Shown here: piece by piece, positions 1 through 7,151 of the stretch
Position numbering within the stretch: the first letter of the stretch is position 1
How the letters are laid out: each line of letters starts with the position of its first letter
Origin: Euryarchaeota archaeon UBA60
GTDB taxonomy: Archaea > Thermoplasmatota > Poseidoniia > Poseidoniales > Poseidoniaceae
Assembly (NCBI GenBank): GCA_002503395.1
Contig: DARQ01000047.1
Coordinates: 699-13,937, forward strand
DNA length: 13,239 nucleotides
Direction of reading: 5' to 3'
Made by a program: the position numbers and the translations under genes
The notes under the pieces: generated by a model
Databases searched by the model: none
Seen by the model: only the letters and a program-made list of their open reading frames with translations
Told to the model about the DNA's origin: nothing

Positions 1-225
1 TTGGGTGCGGATTCAGCAACCATCGATTGGGATGTGGTCGAAACCGGCGAGGGTCCTTGGCTGGCCGGGCGCGGTGCCCGAATCAAAATCGAGGGCCGGA
101 TTATCGGTGAATTCGGTGAGGTCGACCCTGCGGTCTCGGAAAAATTTGAACTCAGCGTTCCGATGCACGGCGGCGAGTTTGACCTAGAGGCCTTGCTAAG
201 GGCTATTCCCGACCCGGTTCTCTAG
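1..225 (+). CDS. pheT: Phenylalanyl-tRNA synthetase beta subunit, C-terminal end (partial)
   Basis: This is the last 74 codons of a gene cut by the left window edge, so the true start lies outside. The segment GRGARIKIEGRIIGEFGEVD, followed by a P-x-V and a FEL-x-x-P element and then GGEFDLEALL, matches the end of the core catalytic-like region of archaeal PheRS beta (G-x-x-A-x-I ... G-x-I-G-x-x-G-E-x-x-P ... F-E-x-x-x-P ... E-x-D-L). In the family, the beta subunit joins the catalytic alpha subunit in an (alpha-beta)2 enzyme that charges tRNA-Phe in the cytosol. The archaeal/eukaryal short form ends here, without the bacterial anticodon-binding extension. The TAG stop at 223-225 shares the palindrome CTAG with the stop of the convergent minus-strand gene. 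No terminator is visible. The identification rests on this short segment only. Confidence 0.85.
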   Translation: MGADSATIDWDVVETGEGPWLAGRGARIKIEGRIIGEFGEVDPAVSEKFELSVPMHGGEFDLEALLRAIPDPVL

Positions 226-593
226 GATGAATATGGAACTTTTTCACCACTCGAGTTCTCTACATAGGCAGTGGCTTCAAAACTGCCATCAGCCTGCTTG
301 CGATACCAATATCCGTCGGCATTCTTGACCCATTGTTCACCCGATTGAGGTTTCGGCAACGGGATGTTCTCGCCGACCTCGGTGGCCTGAGCAGGTTTGC
401 CGGCCTCGGGTGAGCCGAGGTGCGGTTGTGAAAGCGCATCCATCGCCGCCTGAAAACTGGAGTCTTCGACATGACTTCGGTCAGCGAGCGCCGCCTCAGC
501 CTCCCCATCTCCACCCCTTTGGTATTCGACAACATCTGGTGCCGTTGGCTGAACCGCAACAGCCTTCTTCTTAAACGGCCATATAGGAGGCAT
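222..593 (-). CDS. Small hypothetical protein with aromatic G-Y-W-Y motif
   Basis: A 123-residue protein that I do not recognise. It starts MPPIWPFKKK at ATG 593, followed by a long acidic, Ala/Gly/Pro-rich segment (about residues 15-75) that looks disordered. The compact C-terminal module (about 86-123) contains EQWVKNADGYWYRKQADGSF and a terminal acidic/serine tail. The pattern of aromatics around an N-A-D-G turn recalls short WW-like or DUF2510-like beta modules, but this is only a resemblance. There is no signal peptide or membrane segment, so it is probably cytosolic. It lies alone on the minus strand between pheT (overlapping stop codons) and the divergent SGNH protein. Residues 75-80 (ENIPLP) resemble ENVPLP in the cytoplasmic tail of that divergent neighbour. 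A T-rich box about 26 nt upstream and no Shine-Dalgarno suggest a leaderless message. Confidence 0.7.
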   Translation of the reverse strand: MPPIWPFKKKAVAVQPTAPDVVEYQRGGDGEAEAALADRSHVEDSSFQAAMDALSQPHLGSPEAGKPAQATEVGENIPLPKPQSGEQWVKNADGYWYRKQADGSFEATAYVENSSGEKVPYSS

Positions 594-615
594 GGAATTG
601 TGTCATGGCCTTCAA

Positions 616-623
616 AGTTAAAC
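616..623 (-). promoter_or_regulatory. TATA-like box for the 593-222 gene
   Basis: On the minus strand the 8 bases read TTTAACTT. They sit 23-30 nt before the ATG at 593, the usual distance between an archaeal TATA box and the transcription start. The mRNA would begin at or next to the start codon, and no ribosome-binding site precedes the ATG. Inferred from position and composition only. Confidence 0.4.
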
Positions 624-665
624 CTGCCCAAGTGGCATTATCGTAATGAACTGGTGAAGCCAACC

Positions 666-672
666 TTTTATT
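666..672 (+). promoter_or_regulatory. TATA-like box for the SGNH surface-protein gene
   Basis: TTTTATT lies 23-29 nt before the ATG at 695, which fits an archaeal TATA box driving a leaderless transcript. No Shine-Dalgarno sequence is visible between the box and the ATG. It forms the other half of a divergent promoter region of 101 bp (594-694). Confidence 0.5.
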
Positions 673-694
673 CACTAAATCAAATCGAGATACT

Positions 695-3600
695 ATGGTC
701 GGTGCCGCACCCAAGGTAATCACCATCGTCGTGCTATTACTTTTCAGCCCATTATCAATGGTCATGGTTCCCCACTTAGATGCCGATTCTCGTAGCCAGG
801 GTAGTTCTCAGGGTCAAGGTGAGGCTGCGGCCGCAGACATCCTCTTAGTCGGAAACTCATATACTCAAAGCAATAATCTGGTCTCATTATTGAGCCAAGT
901 CATCTCGGCCAACGAAGCCGCCAATACCTCGGAATTATCTGGTGGAGGAATGCGCTTCGACCAGCACGCCAACCGAATGAAAACCACCGGAGATCAATGG
1001 GACACAACTCTACAAAATACGGATTTAGACTGGGTGATGTTCCAGGACCAGAGCCAAGTTCCGGGATTCCCACGAACCTCGCAATACTGGCAGGATAGTC
1101 TCGCCGGCCTTGACGATTTGACCGCTCGAGTTGAGCAGGTCGGTGGTGAGAGTGTGCTGTTCATGACCTGGGGGTATCGTGAAGGAGACTCGTCGAATAC
1201 TTGGCGCTATCCCGATTATAAGACGATGCAACACCACCTGCGCGATGGTTATGTCGACTATCGAGACAATACAAGTAATGCCCTGCGCACGGTTTGGATC
1301 GCCCCGGTTGGTCTCGCATATGAGCACATTTACGATGAAATCGTCTCTTCAGGGGGTAATCCTTTGACTTCATCCTCATTGTTTTGGAATCTATACTCGG
1401 GTGATGGCGCTCACCCTTCACTCACCGGCTCGTATTTGACCGCATGCGTGATGTATGCCACGATATATGGAAACAATACCGCAGGTAATTCTGACGGAGT
1501 AAGTATCGATGCTACGACGAAATTAGCCCTGCAACAGGCTGCCGATGCCACTGTCTTCAATGAGACACCGGGCATATTGTCCTATCCTTGGATGGCAGCA
1601 AATTGGAGTGGTCCTGGTGATGGTGCGAGTGAAGAGGGTAATTCAAGCGGTAATGAAACAGGAAATACAACCACAACTAGTCCATATCTATCCTTTGGCG
1701 CAAACCCGAATTCATCATTCAGTGTCGAGCCCGGAACCGCGTTCCGACTTACTGTGAACCTCAGCAATAATGCTTCCTTCGACGATAACGTCAGTGTGTC
1801 ATTGGCAAGGGCAGATGGGTGGGATTATTCCTTTAACTCACCTTTGAATTTCTCCGTTGGTAAGGCTTCTCTTGAGTGGGTCGACTTCACCATTCAGGTG
1901 CCGGAGGTCGTGAATGGCTCACCTCTGGCCGGGATACATCATCACTGGTCACTTTCGGCCGAGAGTCTGACCTCCAACCATTCCACCTGGTGGAACTTCA
2001 GTATCGAGGTCAAACCGCGCCACGAAATAGCGATTATTGCGAGTGGAGAGCAGTTGACATTGGCGCCCAATAGTGATGGTAGAATTCAGATAACCATCAA
2101 AAATATCGGCAATACCCCTACCAGAGCAGCCGTCACGCTTCAGGTTCTCCTGAATGGCACAGCAGACCCAGATTATCCTCCGGCTGAGAGGATTGAAGCA
2201 TATGGCTGGACTATAGCATTATTCAATAATTATGAACTGGATTGGGTCGGTGTCGGAGAAGAAACCACCTTTGAAGTCGGACTACTCTCCCCATCGGAGG
2301 TTGCTGGTGACATAACCATCGAGGTGAAGGTAAGAAATGTGTGGGGAGTCGAGAGGGCGAAATCTACCGTGATTGGTGGCGAGATCGGGTGGTTGAGAAA
2401 TGGGTCGATCAGCGCCGGAGATTTCGCCTGTTATCGAATCGTTCCTGGAGAGTCATGTATCGGCGAGATAGCGATTGTGAATACCGGTAATTATGACGAC
2501 TCCTTTGTGATTGAATTGGTCACTAGCCCAGAATGGATTCCAAACGCAATTCAATCGAGTGAGGTTTCTGTCCCCCTCGGCGGTACAAGTACTGCCACAA
2601 CCTATGAATTGGAGATAAACAGTACCGCTATCGCGTTCTCGAAAGGGATGGTAGTCTATCAACTGAGGTTACAAGATTCACAAACCATCGTCGATACCTT
2701 GTCGATAGATATCGAGGTGGCAGCGGTGCCCGATTGGGAGATTTTTGAGATAACCCGGGATGCGCAAAATGGCCGCCTATCAGTACAGTACGTCATCAGC
2801 AATTATGGCAATGGCTTGGATGGAATAACCGTGGTCATGGAAGTCAGCCATAGTCCCGAACAGGGGCTTATTCCACCTGAAGACGCGGAATATGAAGGTG
2901 AACTAATCGGATTGCATTCTTTTTCGCAGAATAACATCACCATCGGCGAGAGGTATACGTTCAGAGCATGGACTGATATCCCTGTCGGCGAACCCGAAAA
3001 CGGTACAATCTGGTTGAATATGACCATGCGTAGTACCCTTGAGCCCAGCATTTTTCTCTTCCATAGCGCAAATGCCACTTTTATCGGCCTCCCATATCAG
3101 ACGCATGCAACAGATGAAGGTTTCACAATCGGCTGGGAAGAAATTCGTTCATCAGTGGTAAATATCTGGAATTCCTATGCCTATACACTGATGGCGATAA
3201 TCATCGCTGGAATCAGCATCCATCTAGCCTTGAAACGACGGTTGAAATTGAACCGGGATGAGCGAGAACTAGAGGCTAAAAAAGTGGCGAACAGAATTCA
3301 GGAGAATCCCGAAGATTGGTTGCAGCGCTATGAAGACGGAGGTGAAATACCGGTTGTACTGCCGGCAAGCCCCGAGGTCAGCAAAGAGGCCTTCGTCGCC
3401 GGTTTCAGAAATGTCGGGGGGAAACCATCCCCTTCAAGCGAACCGGTGGAAAAGGAATTATTCGGTGCCGCGGCAACCGTACTTGACCATCACGATGGGG
3501 AGCGAATGAGCGAGGTTCTAGAAGATGTTTCAGAGTTAATCGATGAACACGTGGTTACTCCACACCCGGCAAATGTGGCGCTTTCTGCAAGTGAAGTAGG

Positions 3601-3718
3601 TATTGGGCGTACCGATAGGAAAGACCCGCGCGGACTGGTGGATAAATCTGAGAATGTACCACTCCCCGGTGCTGAGAGCCGCACTGTTAACGACTTAGAT
3701 GAGGAACTAGACCTGTGA
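695..3718 (+). CDS. Membrane-anchored surface protein with N-terminal SGNH/GDSL-type hydrolase domain
   Basis: A 1007-residue protein. Residues 1 to about 30 form a signal peptide (Lys7, hydrophobic core, A-type cleavage near LDA). Residues about 48-265 form an SGNH hydrolase fold related to DUF4886-type esterases. Block I is GNSYT with nucleophile Ser55. A G-G-G-M turn follows, then the DWVMFQDQS strand, and block V D-G-A-H-P supplies Asp237 and His240. An Asn/Thr/Ser-rich linker (about 310-330) leads into several beta-sandwich modules with CARDB/NEW3-like N-x-G-N phrases. One membrane helix spans about 828-846, followed by KRR and a charged 161-residue cytoplasmic tail. The SGNH family cleaves esters, often acetyl groups on glycans; the substrate here is unknown. 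Many N-x-S/T sequons suggest N-glycosylation outside the cell. The stop overlaps the next gene (rnhB) by 4 nt, so the two are probably co-translated. The start at 695 is set by the signal peptide and the TATA-like box. Confidence 0.85.
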   Translation: MVGAAPKVITIVVLLLFSPLSMVMVPHLDADSRSQGSSQGQGEAAAADILLVGNSYTQSNNLVSLLSQVISANEAANTSELSGGGMRFDQHANRMKTTGDQWDTTLQNTDLDWVMFQDQSQVPGFPRTSQYWQDSLAGLDDLTARVEQVGGESVLFMTWGYREGDSSNTWRYPDYKTMQHHLRDGYVDYRDNTSNALRTVWIAPVGLAYEHIYDEIVSSGGNPLTSSSLFWNLYSGDGAHPSLTGSYLTACVMYATIYGNNTAGNSDGVSIDATTKLALQQAADATVFNETPGILSYPWMAANWSGPGDGASEEGNSSGNETGNTTTTSPYLSFGANPNSSFSVEPGTAFRLTVNLSNNASFDDNVSVSLARADGWDYSFNSPLNFSVGKASLEWVDFTIQVPEVVNGSPLAGIHHHWSLSAESLTSNHSTWWNFSIEVKPRHEIAIIASGEQLTLAPNSDGRIQITIKNIGNTPTRAAVTLQVLLNGTADPDYPPAERIEAYGWTIALFNNYELDWVGVGEETTFEVGLLSPSEVAGDITIEVKVRNVWGVERAKSTVIGGEIGWLRNGSISAGDFACYRIVPGESCIGEIAIVNTGNYDDSFVIELVTSPEWIPNAIQSSEVSVPLGGTSTATTYELEINSTAIAFSKGMVVYQLRLQDSQTIVDTLSIDIEVAAVPDWEIFEITRDAQNGRLSVQYVISNYGNGLDGITVVMEVSHSPEQGLIPPEDAEYEGELIGLHSFSQNNITIGERYTFRAWTDIPVGEPENGTIWLNMTMRSTLEPSIFLFHSANATFIGLPYQTHATDEGFTIGWEEIRSSVVNIWNSYAYTLMAIIIAGISIHLALKRRLKLNRDERELEAKKVANRIQENPEDWLQRYEDGGEIPVVLPASPEVSKEAFVAGFRNVGGKPSPSSEPVEKELFGAAATVLDHHDGERMSEVLEDVSELIDEHVVTPHPANVALSASEVGIGRTDRKDPRGLVDKSENVPLPGAESRTVNDLDEELDL

Positions 3719-4461
3719 GTGGAATGTGGCTTATCGGGGTTGATGAAGCGGGTCGAGGGCCGGTTCTCGGGCCCTTGGTAGTATCGGCATTCGCCTTACC
3801 CAAAGACGATGTTTCACTTCTCATTGAGGCTGGAGTCAAAGATAGCAAGCAACTTTCACCAGTAAAACGAGATGAATTATTCGATTGGATCTCCACCACA
3901 GCAGTAGAACGTGGGTGGCAATATCAAGTCCACAAGTCGAGTCCTGCTTCAATCGACATTGCGATGTCACTGGAGACCTTGAATGAGCATGAGGTTGCAC
4001 TTTTTGCTCATTGTGTGAAGCGGTTGCAATGCCAGCATAGTGGTGGTGTCCTCCAGTTGGATGCCTGTGATGTGAATGCTAAACGCTTCGGCATCAAAGT
4101 CGGGCAAAAACTGAGGCATTGGCTGGATTCGGGAGAATGGGAAATAGATAGCCGTCATGGTGCCGATGTTTTATTTCCGGCAGTTGCCGCAGCCAGTATT
4201 ATCGCCAAAGTAGAAAGGGACCGGGCTATCGAAGAGATAGAACTTGAAATCGGCTTCCCAATCGGCTCCGGATATACCTCTGATGCCACCACCAAACAGG
4301 CCTTGGCCAAACTTCTCGAAGGTCACAGACCTCATTCCCAATTGCGCTGGAGATGGGAGACCGTTAAGAGTGCCTGGAGTGAACTTGGCAAGGGTGAGGT
4401 GCCGACGAGGCAATCAGGTGATGGCGGGGAGCCTAAACCCTCACAACAAACATTGTGGTGA
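3715..4461 (+). CDS. rnhB: Ribonuclease HII
   Basis: A 248-residue type 2 RNase H, which nicks the RNA strand of RNA-DNA hybrids and removes single ribonucleotides from DNA. Visible family motifs are GVDEAGRGPVLGP (catalytic Asp10, Glu11), DSKQLSP, LQLDACDVN (Asp116) and HGADVLFPAVAAASIIAKVE (Asp151), followed by GSGYTSD. The four metal-binding acidic residues are all present. The GTG start at 3715 is preferred: GAGG at 3701-3704 is spaced 10 nt from it, and it overlaps the upstream stop as GTGA. An ATG at 3724 is a workable alternative. After the conserved HRPHSQLRW segment there is a tail of about 25 residues, rich in Gly, Pro and Gln, ending SQQTLW. This resembles a short PCNA-interacting (PIP) motif of the Q-x-x-L-aromatic type known at the ends of archaeal replication and repair proteins. 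It lies between the surface esterase gene and gltX in one apparent operon. Confidence 0.95.
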   Translation: MSGMWLIGVDEAGRGPVLGPLVVSAFALPKDDVSLLIEAGVKDSKQLSPVKRDELFDWISTTAVERGWQYQVHKSSPASIDIAMSLETLNEHEVALFAHCVKRLQCQHSGGVLQLDACDVNAKRFGIKVGQKLRHWLDSGEWEIDSRHGADVLFPAVAAASIIAKVERDRAIEEIELEIGFPIGSGYTSDATTKQALAKLLEGHRPHSQLRWRWETVKSAWSELGKGEVPTRQSGDGGEPKPSQQTLW

Positions 4462-4489
4462 TGATAACCTCGGCGAGGTTCAAGAAGGG

Positions 4490-6256
4490 ATGGCCGGTCG
4501 AGAGTGCATGGATTGGCACTGCGATGAGAAAACCTCAGAGCTATTGCGCCATTATTCACTGCAAAACGCGCTTGAATACGATGGCGAGGGGAAAGTCGGC
4601 TCGGTTATCGGTCGCATCATGGCAGAACGCCCCGACCTGCGCCAACACGGTGGGGTGGTTTCAGGAATGCTGGCTGCTGAAGTAAAGGCGGCGAATGATT
4701 TGGCAAAATCATCCGGGCTTGACCACCTCCGCTCAATCCTCGAGGAGGAGGCGCCGCATCTGCTCGTTAAACGGAGCAAGGAAAGAAGAGAGGGTTTACC
4801 GCCATTGCCAAATGCCACCAAGGGTAAGGTAGTACTGCGCTTTGCGCCAAACCCGAACGGTCCTCTATCTTTCGGACATGGCCGCGGGGTGGTGATTAAT
4901 GCCGAGTACGCCAAGTTGCACGATGGCGACTTAATTCTCCGATTTGATGATACCGACACCAGTAAGAAACCGCCTATGCCCGATGCCTATGCACAGATTG
5001 CTGAGGAGGTCGAATGGATTGCAGGCTTCGCCCCTCATCGCATCATTATCGCTAGTGACAGAATCCAGACGTATTACGAATATGCCGAAAAAATCATCAC
5101 CGAAGGTGGCGCTTACACCTGCAATTGCAGTGCTGAGGATTTCAAATTATTCCGCCAACAACTAACCGAATGCCCTTGCCGAGGTCGTGGTGCAAACGAA
5201 AATCTCACCCTGTGGAAACAAATGCACGAAACGGACTCGATACCTGGCAGCGCGGTGGTTCGCATCAAGACCGATATGGGTTTGAAAAATCCGGCCTTGC
5301 GGGATTGGCCTGCACTACGAATTCAAGATACCTCGGCTCATCCTCATCCTCGGCCTGAAATCGGCAGCAAATATCGGGTTTGGCCACTGCTTGATTTCCA
5401 GTCTGCCATCGACGACCACCGGCAAGGGGTGACGCACATCATCCGCGGCAAAGACTTGATGGATTCAACCCGAAAACAGAAGCTGTTGTACGAAAAATTC
5501 GGCTGGAACTACCCGGAAACTATCTATTGGGGTCGGGTGAAAATCCACGAGTTCGGTGGCTTCTCCACCTCCGAGATGCGGCGCGCCATCGAAGCCGGGG
5601 AATGGACTGGCTGGGATGACCCGCGGCTGCCTACCATCGCCACCATGCGACGGCGAGGAATTCAATCTCAGGCTTTGCGTGATTTTTGGATTGAACTTGG
5701 GCTGACGCAAAAGGACATCTCGGTACCACTAGCAACTTTGTATTCACACAATACCAAGATTATCGATAGTACCACGCCGCGCTTATCATTCGTACGAGAC
5801 CCGGTAGAAATCGAGTTATCGCGTGGCGATTTCGTGCCTCATCCAGTCATTGAGATGGCCGGTCATCCGAGCAGTGAATTAGGCCTGAGAAAAATAGAAA
5901 TTGCATGGGCCAATGGTTCAACTCCAATATTTATTGAGCGGGCTGACCTGATAAACCACCAAGCGGAGCTAAGGCTGAAGGAATGGTGCAACATCTCGGC
6001 ACCAACCAACGGTCATAGTTCGATGCTCTCTCTCGATTCGGATGGTGACTATCCGATACTACATTGGTTACCAACCGATTCGCCACCGGCAATACTTCTC
6101 AAACCCGAGGGGAGAGAAGTGAAAATAATCTCTGGTAATCTAGAGGTGAATGAGCACCCTGAAGGTACGATCATCCAATTGGAGAGGGTTGGGTATGCTA
6201 GAATTGAAGCCGATGACGAACTCGGTAGGAAAGTCTTGATTCACCTACACGATTAA
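4490..6256 (+). CDS. gltX: Glutamyl-tRNA synthetase, archaeal type
   Basis: A 588-residue class Ib synthetase that attaches glutamate to tRNA-Glu (and to tRNA-Gln where an amidotransferase exists). The N-terminal archaeal helical domain (YSLQNAL ... GSVIGRIM) precedes the Rossmann core. RFAPNPNGPLSFGHGRG holds the HIGH-equivalent at 127-130 (SFGH), followed by RFDDTDTSKKPP. Cys211-x-Cys213 and Cys228-x-Cys230 form a likely zinc knuckle. YRVWPLLDFQSAIDD and THIIRGKDLMDST are strong family signatures, and GWDDPRLPTI follows the KMSKS-equivalent FSTSEMR at 358-364. The C-terminal third (about 430-588) is the beta-barrel anticodon-binding region. The ATG at 4490 is chosen because GAGG at 4475-4478 lies 11 nt upstream and the gene then starts 28 nt after rnhB; ATG 4508 is an alternative. 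Both signature motifs differ from the class I consensus. The TAA stop overlaps that of the convergent CBS gene. Confidence 0.95.
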   Translation: MAGRECMDWHCDEKTSELLRHYSLQNALEYDGEGKVGSVIGRIMAERPDLRQHGGVVSGMLAAEVKAANDLAKSSGLDHLRSILEEEAPHLLVKRSKERREGLPPLPNATKGKVVLRFAPNPNGPLSFGHGRGVVINAEYAKLHDGDLILRFDDTDTSKKPPMPDAYAQIAEEVEWIAGFAPHRIIIASDRIQTYYEYAEKIITEGGAYTCNCSAEDFKLFRQQLTECPCRGRGANENLTLWKQMHETDSIPGSAVVRIKTDMGLKNPALRDWPALRIQDTSAHPHPRPEIGSKYRVWPLLDFQSAIDDHRQGVTHIIRGKDLMDSTRKQKLLYEKFGWNYPETIYWGRVKIHEFGGFSTSEMRRAIEAGEWTGWDDPRLPTIATMRRRGIQSQALRDFWIELGLTQKDISVPLATLYSHNTKIIDSTTPRLSFVRDPVEIELSRGDFVPHPVIEMAGHPSSELGLRKIEIAWANGSTPIFIERADLINHQAELRLKEWCNISAPTNGHSSMLSLDSDGDYPILHWLPTDSPPAILLKPEGREVKIISGNLEVNEHPEGTIIQLERVGYARIEADDELGRKVLIHLHD

Positions 6257-6642
6257 TCGCCCATCTGCAGGGCTTCGCGATAATCATTCGGAGAGAAATA
6301 TCCTGCAAAATCACCGGCATCATCGACCGCGAGGATGGCGTGAGGTTTTCGCGCCGCAAGTTCGGGCTTCAAGTCTTCAAGTTCATCGCTGAGATTGACT
6401 TCCATCACATCCATGTCCATATGAGCCCCACATAGTTCACCATTCATGTCATCACCAGAAGCGAGTGCTGTGAGTAATTGGACACTGGTCAGAACTCCTT
6501 TGGCTTTGGTATCATCGAGCACGACCAAAACCCCGCGCGGAAGAGCGAGTAACTTATTGGCGGCATCGACCAGAGTAGCCTCAAGGGATATTGTATCGTG
6601 TTCATCGGACAATTCTAGGTCGGATATGCGGACGCCGGTCAT
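6253..6642 (-). CDS. Small CBS-domain-pair protein
   Basis: A 129-residue protein built almost only from two CBS motifs. The first is about residues 3-62 (VRISDLELSD ... ATLVDAANKLL ... GVLVVLDDTKAKGVLTSVQL), and the second about 75-129 (MDVMEVNLSDEL ... PHAILAVDDAGDFAGYFSPN). Such pairs form a Bateman module that usually binds adenine nucleotides or SAM and works as a sensor. With no effector domain attached, the partner is unknown. The start at ATG 6642 is chosen because the CBS homology begins immediately after it; the longer reading upstream has no CBS character and would overlap the divergent gene. There is no Shine-Dalgarno, but an AT-rich box about 26 nt upstream suggests a leaderless transcript. 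Its stop overlaps the gltX stop as TTAA. Confidence 0.8.
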   Translation of the reverse strand: MTGVRISDLELSDEHDTISLEATLVDAANKLLALPRGVLVVLDDTKAKGVLTSVQLLTALASGDDMNGELCGAHMDMDVMEVNLSDELEDLKPELAARKPHAILAVDDAGDFAGYFSPNDYREALQMGD

Positions 6643-6663
6643 CAAGACTGGGACGTGGGTGTA

Positions 6664-6672
6664 GCATATCAA
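6664..6672 (-). promoter_or_regulatory. TATA-like box in the divergent CBS / 116-aa gene region
   Basis: On the minus strand the bases read ATTGATATG, centred about 26 nt before the CBS gene ATG at 6642. This is the expected place for a TATA box of a leaderless archaeal gene. The same AT-rich patch, 53-61 nt before the plus-strand ATG at 6725, could also serve that gene if it carries a leader of about 30 nt. The divergent spacer is 82 bp. Confidence 0.4.
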
Positions 6673-6702
6673 TAGTTTCTGCCGACGTGGACACATTGAA
6701 GC

Positions 6703-6709
6703 GAGGAGG
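6703..6709 (+). promoter_or_regulatory. Candidate ribosome-binding site for the 116-aa gene
   Basis: GAGGAGG is a strong purine match to the anti-Shine-Dalgarno end of archaeal 16S rRNA, but it lies 15 nt before the ATG at 6725, longer than usual. No in-frame ATG, GTG or TTG sits closer, so the start stays at 6725. Confidence 0.4.
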
Positions 6710-6724
6710 CTGCTTGGGCACACC

Positions 6725-7075
6725 ATGGCGATTGAGAAATTACTCACCGGCTCAATCCGTGACCACGTCTCTGAGTTCATTCAGACCGAAGATCTGGTAC
6801 TTGAGACCATGCGTGATATGATAAAGGACGAATTGAAGACCTATATACGCGGTCGAATCGATGATGATGCAGAACTAAAGGCCGAAATAAAAGAGGCGGT
6901 AAAGTATTATTTCAACGCCAAAGCAAGGTCTCTATACGCCGAATTGAAGGCTAGTCATGTGGCGGCAAGACTTGGCCTGAGCCTATTACCAGATGATTTG
7001 CGAGAAGAGGCTTCGGGGGCTTTGGTATCATTATTCGAGCGCGAATTAGGCGAAGTTCTGGAACGGGTCATCTAA
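6725..7075 (+). CDS. Hypothetical helical protein
   Basis: A 116-residue protein that I cannot assign to a family. It is predicted by eye to be almost entirely alpha-helical. It has an N-terminal helix (MAIEKLLTGSIRDHVSEFIQ), a charged middle rich in Asp, Glu and Lys (about 40-65), a Y-Y-F-N-A-K-A-R-S-L-Y segment, then LGLSLLPDDLREEA and a final amphipathic helix ending ERVI. There are no cysteines, no signal peptide and no membrane segment, so it should be a soluble cytosolic protein. The charge pattern would suit an oligomer or a nucleic-acid-associated protein, but nothing in the sequence proves that. It is divergent from the CBS gene and 76 nt ahead of the 682-residue surface-protein gene on the same strand. 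A perfect hairpin lies in that gap. Confidence 0.7.
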   Translation: MAIEKLLTGSIRDHVSEFIQTEDLVLETMRDMIKDELKTYIRGRIDDDAELKAEIKEAVKYYFNAKARSLYAELKASHVAARLGLSLLPDDLREEASGALVSLFERELGEVLERVI

Positions 7076-7094
7076 TTCTGAAAACCCTTTTCAA

Positions 7095-7113
7095 CGACGC
7101 CCTTAGGGCGTCG
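7095..7113 (+). repeat. Perfect 8-bp inverted repeat with TTA loop
   Basis: CGACGCCC, TTA, GGGCGTCG: a GC-rich perfect hairpin or palindrome starting 20 nt after the stop of the 116-aa gene and ending 38 nt before the next ATG. No T-run follows it on either side, so it does not look like a standard archaeal terminator. It may be a protein-binding operator, an mRNA processing or stability element, or an attenuating hairpin between two co-transcribed genes. Confidence 0.6.
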
Positions 7114-7129
7114 CCTTCAAATGCGACTT

Positions 7130-7136
7130 AGGTGAG
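7130..7136 (+). promoter_or_regulatory. Candidate ribosome-binding site for the 682-aa surface protein
   Basis: AGGTGAG matches the archaeal anti-Shine-Dalgarno sequence well. It lies 15 nt before the ATG at 7152, the same long spacing as for the preceding gene. No in-frame start codon is nearer. Confidence 0.4.
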
Positions 7137-7151
7137 CGACATCCGAATTGC

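Noticed and set aside
585..621. AGGAGG followed by ATG at 592 on the plus strand, a possible mini-gene
   Set aside because: Spacing is only 1 nt, the frame closes after nine codons, and the sequence is explained as the MPPI start of the minus-strand gene.
4244..4489. Upstream extension of the gltX reading frame
   Set aside because: It overlaps the conserved 3' part of rnhB in another frame, has no GluRS similarity, and the family N-terminus begins after ATG 4490.
6643..6780. 46-residue N-terminal extension of the CBS protein
   Set aside because: It crosses the divergent promoter and the start of the 6725 gene and has no CBS-like sequence.
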